From assembly GCA_014523625.1 (NCBI GenBank), contig JAATVP010000258.1, forward strand, positions 1 through 10,604: a stretch of DNA of 10,604 nucleotides, given 5' to 3'. A model generated the notes under the pieces. It was not told the origin of the DNA. It saw nothing but the letters and a program-made list of their open reading frames with translations, and made no database searches. The translations under genes were made by a program, and so were the position numbers. The DNA is from Nitrososphaerales archaeon TH5896. Its GTDB lineage: Archaea > Thermoproteota > Nitrososphaeria > Nitrososphaerales > Nitrososphaeraceae. This document shows, in pieces, positions 1-6,315 of this stretch. The first letter of the stretch is position 1. Every line of letters starts with the position of its first letter.

Positions 1-197
1 GAAGAATTATTTCCTGCATTCAGGCTGGAAATGCTGTCTTGATTGTCCTGAGTCATTTCTGTTTGAATTTGCATATCTGATGCCAATTCCCTATACCCGC
101 TTGAATAAGCAGCTGGTGTCTGTAGAGAAATCAAATAAAATGAAACCACAAAAGAAAGTAAAACAAATCCAATTATTTTTGAATTTGATGTCAGCAT
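1..197 (-). CDS. Secreted protein, N-terminal part only (runs off left edge)
   Basis: The reading frame starts at ATG 197 and stays open to the window edge, giving 65 codons. The first ~32 residues form a signal peptide: a short polar start with a lysine (MLTSNSK), a long hydrophobic core, and a likely cleavage after AAYS. The following visible part is rich in Q, D, S and N (for example TQDNQDSISS), typical of an extracellular linker. A TATA-like box on the minus strand at 221-230 lies about 28 nt upstream of the ATG, which supports this start and a leaderless transcript. I do not recognise the family because the functional part lies outside the window. An overlapping plus-strand frame (80-382) has no comparable support and is taken as a shadow. 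Confidence 0.7.
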   Translation of the reverse strand, partial: MLTSNSKIIGFVLLSFVVSFYLISLQTPAAYSSGYRELASDMQIQTEMTQDNQDSISSLNAGNNS

Positions 198-220
198 CTG
201 TTTCTTATCCTTCCGCTTCA

Positions 221-230
221 TATTTATTAT
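221..230 (-). promoter_or_regulatory. TATA-like box for the left-edge secreted-protein gene
   Basis: The minus strand reads ATAATAAATA, centred about 28 nt upstream of ATG 197. This spacing suits an archaeal TATA box for a leaderless or nearly leaderless mRNA. Confidence 0.5.
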
Positions 231-752
231 CGTTGCTAAACGAAGTCGAAGCGCAATCAATTGTCCAGTGTGTAGAGCGTTGTGGATATCTTAGAAGCAT
301 TTTTACTTTGAAACCAAACAGATTTAGCTTCAATAGCGTTACTTTTACTCGTTCATGCTTTGAATACCAATGGCCCAGATAGTAGTTGCTTTACCAACTA
401 TCGAATTCTAGTAGGCGAAGTCTAAATTTGAATATTCACATTAGATATAGATTGTTATTTAGTTCCTCCTCGGGATGCCCATCAGTTTAATATTGAACAC
501 ACACATATATCATGGCCTAGTTGTTGTCTCGGTGCAGTCGTTATGAAAACCATTATTATTGTTACGGACGGTGTCTTGGCAGACACAAACCCCTCCCATA
601 TTCTAGCTATGAGGAGCGAGGCTGTGGAGATTACTTGTATGGATTTGTGTGAGAGAAGTCTTTATCTTCTCGAATGATACCTATTGTCAAATTGGCATAA
701 AAGATAATCGGATTTGAAGGAAATAAGATCCGCTCAAGAACGACGAATCTAG

Positions 753-779
753 TCACAGGCCGAAAAGATCGGCATGTGG
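753..779. repeat. Stem-loop with a single G/A internal mismatch
   Basis: CACA (754-757) pairs with TGTG (775-778), and GCCGA (759-763) pairs with TCGGC (769-773), around the loop AAAGA. G758 and A774 form a 1x1 internal mismatch. A wobble pair (753/779) can extend the stem. It stands alone in a gene-poor stretch, and its role (terminator, RNA element or chance) is unknown. Confidence 0.35.
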
Positions 780-1430
780 AAAGTAGCAATTGTTCATGCA
801 AATAAATCAAATGCCTGAACCCTTTACCTATATTACGGAGCTAGCTCTTGAACATCTAAATTAACTACCTAATGCTGTTGTTACTTGTTCTTGTAAGCAA
901 GAGTTAAGGACTGAGGTAAGGTTGCAGTTACCGATGACTAATCTGAATGAATAAGTAATCCCCATCCTGCCACAAATTTAGCTGCCTTGCGTTGGAATGG
1001 AGTATTTACTCTTAACTCCTTAATGGTGGAATATACGCCGCTGTGAGTTCAAGCCGCGAGACGAGCCAGAATAAAATGTAATGTTGTTCTCAATTCTACA
1101 GCACTGTCTTTTCAGCACTTTGAAGAATATGTCGTTGAAGTAATGCTGGTGTAAGCTGGAATCATGACTTATCATACTCTGAAAAGAAGCGAGTATTATT
1201 GAAGCATATGATAATTAATCGAATGAATTTCGCTTTTTTATTGGAATAACAATTGCTTTGTATCGAATCAAATGGAGGCAATCTCAACTGGATTTAAACG
1301 AAAAAAACAGTAATAGTCTCACATTGAAATCGAGGGATTCGCGATTCAATAAGAATTTGCTGTATGATTGATAATAAACATTCTCCAATAATAAATCCTC
1401 TCTACCTCTAATAGAGATCTATCTGATTGC

Positions 1431-1852
1431 AATATGCGATTGAATCTAGATATGTGATGTAATTCCTTCTACTTTGAAGGCGTCAATAATGATAGTTAAA
1501 AACTGGATTGTCTTGGGAATAGCTGTGGCTGTTATACTGGCTTATACTGTAGGAATACCGCCTTCATTTAGTGCCGAGTATACAAAGAGAACACAAAATT
1601 CCGTATCCGAAAATAATTGTAGAAATATAGATGATGGGTACAATGGACAGCCACCTTCAGAATACGAAACTCTTGTAGACAATACGGAAAACACAGAGAA
1701 TAGTCGTACTTACTGTTCAAACACTAATTCAGATGTTCAAGGAGAAAGGAATGCAGAATCGCTGACGTCAGTTCAACGCTAGTTCAATCTTATGAATCCA
1801 ACCTTTCTCCTATAGAGGCAGTTCAATCGAAAAGAACTACTCAAATTTGCGA
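1431..1852 (+). repeat. Duplicated segment, copy 1 (carries 97-residue secreted protein gene)
   Basis: This segment matches 5907-6310. The match starts at the shared AATATGCGAT motif upstream of the gene, runs through the whole coding region, and fades about 70 bases after the stop codon near AATTTGC(G/T)AA. Copy 1 keeps 18 bases (1441-1458) that copy 2 lacks. Substitutions are spread over the coding and flanking DNA, so the duplication is not very recent. Confidence 0.75.
1489..1782 (+). CDS. Small secreted protein, 97 residues, copy 1
   Basis: The protein has a signal peptide (residues 1-29: K4, hydrophobic core about 6-23, likely cleavage after SFSA). A hydrophilic mature part follows with two cysteines (about C44 and C76) that could form a disulfide, and an acidic, N/S/T-rich composition. 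ATG 1489 is preferred over TTG 1474 because homology with the second copy at 5947 aligns from this codon. A purine-rich GAAGG sits about 8 nt upstream and is partly kept in copy 2, so it may act as a ribosome binding site. A TATA-like run (about 1446-1455) would give a leader of roughly 10 nt. I know no family or function for it. It is about 87% identical to copy 2 by direct comparison. Confidence 0.7.
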   Translation: MIVKNWIVLGIAVAVILAYTVGIPPSFSAEYTKRTQNSVSENNCRNIDDGYNGQPPSEYETLVDNTENTENSRTYCSNTNSDVQGERNAESLTSVQR

Positions 1853-1914
1853 ATCTTATCGTAATTCTATATCCTATCAATAAATAATAATTATTTGAGA
1901 AAATTCTACTAGTT

Positions 1915-1950
1915 AATTAGTCAGTCAGTTGGCTGGTTGGCTGACTAATT
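1915..1950. repeat. 13-bp inverted repeat with an 8-bp tandem repeat in its loop and right arm
   Basis: AATTAGTCAGTCA (1915-1927) pairs with TGGCTGACTAATT (1938-1950) with one G-T wobble, around a 10-nt loop. Two perfect 8-bp units GTTGGCTG occupy 1928-1943. It lies about 130 bases after the small secreted-protein gene and about 195 bases before the VOC gene, so it could act at the 3' end of the upstream transcript. Confidence 0.5.
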
Positions 1951-2079
1951 GTATCCTCCTTACAATTTACAAGTGTCCAACTACAGCTATTAGTTGCTAT
2001 TGGTTTACTCTGGAACTAACCTGTTGCTAGTCCATGAATTTTTGGAGAATTTGGTATCAAATAATATATAAGAAGTTTG

Positions 2080-2091
2080 ACACTCAAGTGT
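2080..2091. promoter_or_regulatory. 12-bp palindrome upstream of the VOC gene
   Basis: ACACT-CA-AGTGT is a perfect inverted repeat about 52 nt upstream of the VOC start and just upstream of the nearer TATA-like run. The position would suit an operator, but a site this short can arise by chance. Confidence 0.3.
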
Positions 2092-2113
2092 TCACCATTT
2101 TTTAAAGAAACAA

Positions 2114-2125
2114 TATTAAGTATAG
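2114..2125 (+). promoter_or_regulatory. TATA-like box for the VOC gene
   Basis: TATTAAGTATAG lies about 20-30 nt before ATG 2144, a spacing that fits a leaderless archaeal transcript. A second run, AATATATA, near 2062-2071 would give a leader of about 50 nt. Confidence 0.4.
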
Positions 2126-2143
2126 ATAATGTCAAATTAGAAG

Positions 2144-2656
2144 ATGAATAGCGGCACATCTTTGCCAGGAGTTTACCCAAGGATAATCAATCATGTCGCA
2201 ATTAGCGTTCCTGATCTTGATAAGGCCGTAAATTGGTACACTAGAGTCTTAGGATTCACTGTGATAAAACATGCAGCAGAATTCGTTGCTGATAACACAC
2301 TTAAGGGAAGGGCAGTCAAAGATATCCATGGTACAAAATTAAAGAAAATGAAGATGGCATGGCTGAGTTCCGCAAACCAGGTAGGTTTTGAAATAATAGA
2401 GTACGTAGAACCAAAAGCAGAGAGACGCCAGGATAATTTTGAATACTGGAAATCAGGGATTATTCACATTTGTATAACTGACCCAGATATTGAAGGATTA
2501 TGCAAGAGAATATCGGATAGTGGAGGAAAACAGCGTACAGAGATATGGGAGATCGTTCCTGAGAAGAATTACAAGATTGCATTTTGCGAGGACCCTTTTG
2601 GTAACATTATCGAAATCTTCGATCATAGTTACGAACAGATAATAACTTCATTATGA
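2144..2656 (+). CDS. VOC / glyoxalase-fold protein
   Basis: The 170-residue protein belongs to the vicinal oxygen chelate superfamily (glyoxalase I, dioxygenases, fosfomycin-resistance-type enzymes), which uses paired beta-alpha-beta-beta-beta modules to hold a metal ion. The first module begins at about residue 14 (NHVAISVPDLDKAVNWYTRV, then LGF), the second at about 104 (GIIHICITDPD). The four usual metal-ligand positions look filled: H17, E83 (GFEIIEY), H108 and E157 (DPFGNIIEIF). The length fits a single-chain member with two half-domains. There is no signal peptide or membrane segment, so it is probably cytoplasmic. The substrate cannot be told from sequence, and calling it a lactoylglutathione lyase would be a guess. 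It stands alone, with no operon partner in either flank. Confidence 0.88.
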   Translation: MNSGTSLPGVYPRIINHVAISVPDLDKAVNWYTRVLGFTVIKHAAEFVADNTLKGRAVKDIHGTKLKKMKMAWLSSANQVGFEIIEYVEPKAERRQDNFEYWKSGIIHICITDPDIEGLCKRISDSGGKQRTEIWEIVPEKNYKIAFCEDPFGNIIEIFDHSYEQIITSL

Positions 2657-2870
2657 GCGAACAAATGTGTGGATATTATGTCAACCCCCCTCTGATTACT
2701 AGCGAATCATCAAATACACAGGAGAAATTCTATTGATCTCTTTTTAGATATTTTGTTCTAAAACCTGCCCTACTTGACAACTTGAAAACTTGAGTCAAGC
2801 TTAGAGCGAGTGTCATACCAAATACAAAATTAAGGTATAGTAACATTAATCTCTTGCAGTCTTTGGATCA

Positions 2871-2880
2871 CACATATATT
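2871..2880 (+). promoter_or_regulatory. TATA-like box before a 24-codon microORF
   Basis: CACATATATT lies about 34 nt before ATG 2909 and about 22 nt before an in-frame GTG at 2897. It is the best TATA-like match in this gene-poor stretch. Confidence 0.3.
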
Positions 2881-2908
2881 CGCACATCCGATCCGAGTGA
2901 GTCATCAT

Positions 2909-2983
2909 ATGGAGAGACGCGTCGAAAGGATGTTTAGTAAAGTAGATGACGACCTTAAAGCAGGCGGTATAATTGGAAATTAA
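2909..2983 (+). CDS. Possible microprotein, 24 residues
   Basis: ATG 2909 opens a 24-codon frame (28 codons if GTG 2897 is used) ending in TAA. The peptide is strongly charged at its start (MERRVERMF), followed by SKVDDDLKAGG, and could form one amphipathic helix. The only support is a good TATA-like box 22-34 nt upstream. It could equally be a chance frame or the tail of a lost gene, and I recognise no family. Confidence 0.22.
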   Translation: MERRVERMFSKVDDDLKAGGIIGN

Positions 2984-3124
2984 GCCTAACTAATGATTTC
3001 ATTTTCCCGCAGTATATATTGTTCTAATTTAGATAACTTAAAAAAGTGGCCTATTTTCCAAAAATGATTGACGCATTTTGAATCGTATTTCTCAATACTA
3101 ATTACGCGAAATCGCTTCTCCCAA

Positions 3125-3141
3125 ACTGTTAAACTAACAGT
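3125..3141. repeat. Perfect 7-bp hairpin with a 3-nt loop
   Basis: ACTGTTA (3125-3131) and TAACAGT (3135-3141) are perfect complements around the loop AAC. It is isolated between genes, with no adjacent T-tract on the plus strand. The function is unknown. Confidence 0.35.
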
Positions 3142-3428
3142 CCTACCTATATTATAGTTAGAGATTACAAGTTTCTTCGTGATTTCAATGTTTTATGTCC
3201 AGTGCACCATATCCTTCCATTCTAAAATATCAACTTTATAGCCGTACTATCTATTGTGAGAAGTATCATACTAATTGAGCGAAGCGCGGCTGAAATATTG
3301 GGGAATACTTATTGATTAAGAATGCACAAGTAATCACATGCTGGTTATCATTTCTAATTTCTGGAAATATGGAGCATTGCGAAATGATCTGGTCCTCGAA
3401 AAAATAAATTAGTTGAGGGCTCTTTTTA

Positions 3429-3659
3429 CTATGTTGACGCTTGACCGGCGAGCTGAGATGAAGGGAGGTTAGTTACAGCACTTTCAACATTCGGCTCTTG
3501 TGTGATATCAGTATGCGATTCACCAGAACCATTGCATGCTGCCAGTACTTCTTGAAAAGGAGTTCCGCTTTGAGTTGTCACAGACACACCCAAGAATAAT
3601 GCCGCAACTGCAAGCATACTTGCGGCAACTATTTTCACGCTTCTATTCAATCTATTCAA
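3429..3659 (-). CDS. Small secreted or membrane-anchored protein, 76 residues
   Basis: The first ~40 residues have a basic start (R3, R6, K9), a hydrophobic core (about 10-27, VAASMLAVAALFLGVSV) and an AA pair just before C42. The rest is hydrophilic, S/T/E/Q-rich and has no further cysteine. This suits a small exported protein, or one held in the membrane by its N-terminus. TTG 3659 is the preferred start because a TATA-like box at 3677-3686 lies about 23 nt upstream. TTG 3650 and ATG at codon 15 are less likely alternatives. A T-rich tract follows the stop on this strand (about 3400-3411). No known family or function is recognised. Confidence 0.55.
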   Translation of the reverse strand: MNRLNRSVKIVAASMLAVAALFLGVSVTTQSGTPFQEVLAACNGSGESHTDITQEPNVESAVTNLPSSQLAGQAST

Positions 3660-3978
3660 GGTTTATGGATCTGCTCAATATTTAAACTGTCCTGTGGATT
3701 GTTTAATTAGGATGAAGGTAGCCGACAATTAATAATTGGGATCGATAGGTTTATCCAACCATGAGATGGATATTAAATCTCTGTGCTAGAGAGATCGTTC
3801 CAACTTCGATTTTATGAAGTAGAAAGCGTAACAGATTTCCTAGTCGTTAAACACCTAGATTTGAAAGAGCCTGAATTCACTTTCCGAAACGGTTAGATTT
3901 TTTATGACATGAATTTTGACATGAGGTGAGCTACTAGTACCTGTATCTGAAAATTCAAATACAGAATCATAACTGATG
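3660..3978. other. Intergenic stretch between the 76-residue gene and tRNA-Thr
   Basis: It holds the promoter of the minus-strand 76-residue gene and the 3' flank of the tRNA. A plus-strand frame starting at GTG 3783 is open for 37 codons to a TAG after ...FTFRNG and reads protein-like, but it has no promoter at the expected distance and is not called. A short inverted repeat, ATCTCT/AGAGAT, lies around 3775-3795. Confidence 0.45.
3677..3686 (-). promoter_or_regulatory. TATA-like box for the 76-residue gene
   Basis: The minus strand reads TTTAAATATT, centred about 23 nt before TTG 3659. This supports a leaderless transcript and the TTG start. Confidence 0.45.
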
Positions 3979-4052
3979 AGCCTTGGACTGGATTTGAACC
4001 AGCGATCTTTGCCATACCAAGGCAAAACTCTTCCTGACTAAGCTACCAAGGC
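3979..4052 (-). tRNA. tRNA-Thr (anticodon GGT)
   Basis: The minus strand folds as a complete 74-nt cloverleaf. The acceptor stem is GCCTTGG/CCAAGGC with U at the discriminator position. The D arm begins at GCTT. The anticodon stem is TTGCC/GGCAA around the loop TTGGTAT, giving anticodon GGT, which reads ACC (and ACU by wobble) threonine codons. The T arm is GCTGG-TTCAAAT-CCAGT. There is no intron and no encoded CCA, as is usual in archaea. A U73 discriminator is consistent with archaeal tRNA-Thr. A TATA-like run lies about 30 nt upstream. A minus-strand open frame across it is only a shadow. Confidence 0.93.
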
Positions 4053-4075
4053 ACTTGTCTAATTCTATTTGTAGT

Positions 4076-4090
4076 GAATTTATTCTTTTA
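4076..4090 (-). promoter_or_regulatory. TATA-like box for tRNA-Thr
   Basis: The minus strand reads AAAAGAATAAATTC, centred about 30 nt upstream of the mature tRNA 5' end, as expected if transcription starts a few bases before it. Confidence 0.5.
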
Positions 4091-4632
4091 CATCTTGCTA
4101 ACAGGCAATGGATGATTGTAAATACTGATATCCACTTTTTAATTATGGCAACTACTAGTAGTTTGGGAATAATGATCCAGTGGTAAATCACTTGTATTCA
4201 ACCTGTCAAATCATTATTTGATATGATAATCAATTCCCTTACAGAATATTGTCAATTAGCTTTAATGATGTCTCTGCTCATTACTCTGTCAAGTTAGCAT
4301 CTGTCTAGTCTATATTTACAAAAGAGCAGCAAATTAGCACCTCTATTTTATATGTACATAAAATATCATAGATGTGGGGAGGATGCATTTCTACGTACTA
4401 TTAATTTTCTACGCTCTGGCGAATGCGGCTTTATTGGAGAAGTTTGGAGTTTTTTGTTGCCATTAATAGAGCGTTCTCGGATCTTTCTCAGGATCTATAA
4501 TTGTACTCTTTTTCCTTTCCTGCTGTTAACTGAGAGCTATCATTTAGTACTAAGTGATTCTTCAACTGTATTAAATATCAAAATCCGGTGGTAGATTCTT
4601 GCTGGCGCCAATTATTTCATAGCAATCTTGTC

Positions 4633-4641
4633 ATAAAAAAT
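4633..4641 (-). terminator. T-rich terminator after the truncated lectin-like gene
   Basis: On the minus strand a T-run (ATTTTTTATG) lies about 20-28 nt after the stop codon at 4661. The same layout (a T-run at 8061-8067, 21 nt after the stop) follows the related gene at 8088, so the 3' flank is conserved between the two copies. Confidence 0.45.
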
Positions 4642-4660
4642 AAGAGAATAAAGGTATTTT

Positions 4661-5752
4661 CTATGCTGGTGGTGTAATTTCTCTAACGCTGAGATTTTTA
4701 ATGTCTATACTGTTTCCGTTATCCCACCTGAATGAAGCAATTGGGCCTCCCCAGGTAACGATTTGATCGGAAGCTCCATTACATACTCCACCCTCGCTGC
4801 CCCATCCTCCTTGATCAATGAAGTCATACACTTTCTGCCACTGATTGTCATTGTTCGGATCTACCCATGATTCCATCTTCACAACAGTTTTTCCATTCAA
4901 TTGCATATTGTACATGACAACTTTGAAACCCACAAATTTTCCATCACCGTCCGCAGAGGAGTCCTTCCAAGGCTGGAAAACATAACTTACATGCCATTGT
5001 TCCTTTGCCCACCTTACCTGTCCTCCGGTATATGCTAGTGACCCTTTGTACGCGACACCTTCACACCCGTCAGGAGATCCGCTTCCTGTATGTCTTCCAC
5101 CCCTAGCATACCACGTCCATTCATCATCTCCACCTGAATTGTATTTGACTTGTCCTGTCATCTCTATATTCTTCCAATCATTGGGTGATTGCATGTATCC
5201 GCTGCTTGCAAGAACACTATGATCTTTGACAACATTATTCGGCTGATATCCTGAAGATGTGAATACACCGTATCTGACTTGTCCGCTTGTTACCCTCCAT
5301 GAGCCATCTGCGTTCTTAGTCATTGATGGCTCGCTTGTCCTTGGATCGTTGCTCGGATCTTGCATATTCATGTACCACTCTTCACCATTTGGTTTGGTGG
5401 GATATATCTTCTTTATTCCGAATTTATCATTGGTACCCGCATCAGTACTTGACACGGTAATACTCACCTTCGCCTTGTTTATGCTTGTTGCTCCATTGCT
5501 GTCAAGCGCAACATATGTAAAGCTATCTGGACCATTGTATCCAGTGGTCGGTTTGTACGATACTATATTTTGAGCGCTGATTCCAGATAGCTGTCCATGC
5601 GTTGGCTGATCAACTAATTTGAAGGTTATCGGATCGCTGTTAGGATCGCTACCTGATAAGGTAATATCTACTGACGTATCAACTCCTGTAGTTACACTCT
5701 TTGAGTCTGCAGTAGGTGGCTGGTTAGCAGGCCCGGTTGATGTCGGTCCCAC
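4661..5752 (-). CDS. 5'-truncated extracellular protein: cadherin-like/Ig domain plus jelly-roll domain
   Basis: The frame is intact for 363 codons from GTG 5752, but the gene is a shortened relative of the one at 8088-10604. Residues about 12-101 form a cadherin-like/Ig domain of the tandem bacterial/archaeal adhesin type (DITLSGSDPNSDPITF, GYNGPDSFTYVA, ATVSITV-like end). Residues about 111-360 form a jelly-roll (concanavalin A-like) domain with GGRHTGSGSPDGC, WVDPNNDNQW and GGWGSEGG motifs, resembling polysaccharide-binding or lyase-like folds; I see no residue set that proves catalysis. The intact relative has an extra jelly-roll domain between propeller and Ig that is absent here. No signal peptide remains, and homology continues upstream of GTG 5752 to about 5905, so GTG is probably not the ancestral start. 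It may be a remnant, or may be expressed from the divergent promoter region. Confidence 0.7.
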   Translation of the reverse strand: MGPTSTGPANQPPTADSKSVTTGVDTSVDITLSGSDPNSDPITFKLVDQPTHGQLSGISAQNIVSYKPTTGYNGPDSFTYVALDSNGATSINKAKVSITVSSTDAGTNDKFGIKKIYPTKPNGEEWYMNMQDPSNDPRTSEPSMTKNADGSWRVTSGQVRYGVFTSSGYQPNNVVKDHSVLASSGYMQSPNDWKNIEMTGQVKYNSGGDDEWTWYARGGRHTGSGSPDGCEGVAYKGSLAYTGGQVRWAKEQWHVSYVFQPWKDSSADGDGKFVGFKVVMYNMQLNGKTVVKMESWVDPNNDNQWQKVYDFIDQGGWGSEGGVCNGASDQIVTWGGPIASFRWDNGNSIDIKNLSVREITPPA

Positions 5753-5905
5753 TACAAAAGCATCAAGCCTACTATCGGCGTTAGGGACTACAGCAGGATC
5801 GCTATTATCCCTTAAACCTCCACCCAGGGATGTCCATGTTGAGGACCAGGTATTTCCGTTAGGTGCGGACTGTGTCTTGTAGTACAGCTGATTATTTGTA
5901 CCTAG
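5753..5905 (-). pseudogene. Orphaned propeller-blade remnant of the truncated gene
   Basis: In frame with the gene at 4661-5752, this stretch still encodes one propeller repeat and a half (GTNNQLYYKTQS, TSLGGGLRDNSDPAVVPNAD, RLDAFVVGPTSTGP), matching the last blades of the intact relative (9820-9985). Homology stops at GTACCTA (about 5904). Beyond it the frame runs through unrelated codons to TAG 5929-5927 with no ATG, GTG or TTG. This is the broken 5' end left by recombination. Confidence 0.75.
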
Positions 5906-5906
5906 T

Positions 5907-6310
5907 AATATGCGATGTAGTTCCTTCTACTCTGAAAGGGTCAAAATTGATAGCTAAAAACTGGATTGTCTTGGGAATAGCTGTGGCTGTTATTTTGGCA
6001 TACACTATAGGAATACCACCTTCATTTAGTGCAGAGTATACAAAGAGCACACAAAATTCCGTATCCGAAAATAATTGTGGAAATTCAGAGGATGAGTTCA
6101 ATGGACAGCCACCTTCAGAATATGAATCTCTTGTAGACAATACAGAAAGTACAGACTATAGTCGTACCTACTGCTCAAACACTAATTCGGATGTTCAAGG
6201 AGAAGGGAATGCAGAATCGCTTACTTCAGTTCAACGCTAGCTCAATATGTTAAGTCTAGCCTCCCCTTTAGAACCAGTTCAATCAAACAGAACCATTTGA
6301 ATTTGCTAAC
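5907..6310 (+). repeat. Duplicated segment, copy 2 (carries 97-residue secreted protein gene)
   Basis: This segment matches 1431-1852. Its left end abuts the broken propeller gene at 5904-5907. It lacks 18 bases present in copy 1 (1441-1458), a loss bounded by the near-identical motifs ATATGCGAT and ATATGTGAT. Its right end fades near 6310, just before the frameshifted cysteine-rich fragment. Confidence 0.75.
5947..6240 (+). CDS. Small secreted protein, 97 residues, copy 2 (TTG start)
   Basis: This is a close paralogue (about 87% identical) of the protein at 1489-1782: the same signal peptide (KNWIVLGIAVAVILAYT, cleavage after SFSA), the same two cysteines and the same C-terminal SLTSVQR. 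The homologous start codon is TTG 5947, where copy 1 has ATG. A longer frame back to GTG 5863 would read through propeller-gene DNA and is rejected. A purine-rich AAAGGG sits about 6 nt upstream, and a TATA-like TAATATGCG (5906-5914) about 37 nt upstream, as in copy 1. The gene is head-to-head with the truncated lectin-like gene, separated by about 40 bp. Function is unknown. Confidence 0.65.
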   Translation: MIAKNWIVLGIAVAVILAYTIGIPPSFSAEYTKSTQNSVSENNCGNSEDEFNGQPPSEYESLVDNTESTDYSRTYCSNTNSDVQGEGNAESLTSVQR

Positions 6311-6315
6311 TTTGC

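Larger units (their letters stand above)
198..1488. other. Gene-poor stretch of about 1.3 kb
   Basis: No long supported gene is seen. Three weak items are present. A 44-codon plus-strand frame at 543-677 begins MKTIIIVTDGVLAD and has a TATA-like run near 501-512. A plus-strand frame at 796-954 is interrupted by an in-frame TAA at 862. A stem-loop lies at 753-779. The last ~60 bases, from 1431, belong to the duplicated segment that carries the 97-residue secreted protein. At this base composition frames of 40-50 codons are expected by chance, so none is called as a gene. Confidence 0.5.
1783..2143. other. Intergenic stretch between small secreted protein and VOC gene
   Basis: It contains the end of duplicated segment copy 1 (to about 1852), the inverted repeat at 1915-1950, a 12-bp palindrome at 2080-2091, and TATA-like runs at about 2062-2071 and 2114-2125. 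No coding frame is supported. Confidence 0.55.
2657..3428. other. Gene-poor stretch of about 770 bases
   Basis: No established gene is seen. It contains a possible 24-codon microORF at 2909-2983, a 7-bp hairpin at 3125-3141, a weaker inverted repeat CTTGAC/GTCAAG near 2774-2799, and a T-rich tract on the minus strand near 3400-3411 just after the 76-residue gene. A minus-strand frame at about 3268-3473 is open for about 70 codons but has no upstream start codon, and frames of this length are expected by chance. Confidence 0.5.
4053..4660. other. Gene-poor stretch between tRNA-Thr and the truncated lectin-like gene
   Basis: Apart from the tRNA promoter and the T-rich 3' flank of the minus-strand gene (4633-4641) I see no supported gene. 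A plus-strand frame (4352-4594, 80 codons) and a minus-strand frame interrupted by TGA are open but have no motif, signal peptide or promoter, and frames of this length are expected by chance. Confidence 0.5.

Noticed and set aside
80..382. Plus-strand frame of 100 codons
   Set aside because: It overlaps a minus-strand frame with a clear signal peptide and a TATA box at the right distance. It has no motif or promoter of its own.
3268..3473. Minus-strand open frame of about 70 codons overlapping the end of the 76-residue gene
   Set aside because: It has no start codon except an internal GTG, and the length is within chance expectation.
3979..4052. tRNA-Thr as an integration site for a mobile island
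   Set aside because: I found no direct repeat of the tRNA 3' end elsewhere in the window and no integrase or transposase gene.
3967..4191. Minus-strand frame of 74 codons
   Set aside because: It runs through the tRNA-Thr gene and is a shadow of it.
4352..4594. Plus-strand frame of 80 codons
   Set aside because: There is no signal peptide, motif or suitable promoter, and frames of this length are expected by chance in AT-rich DNA.
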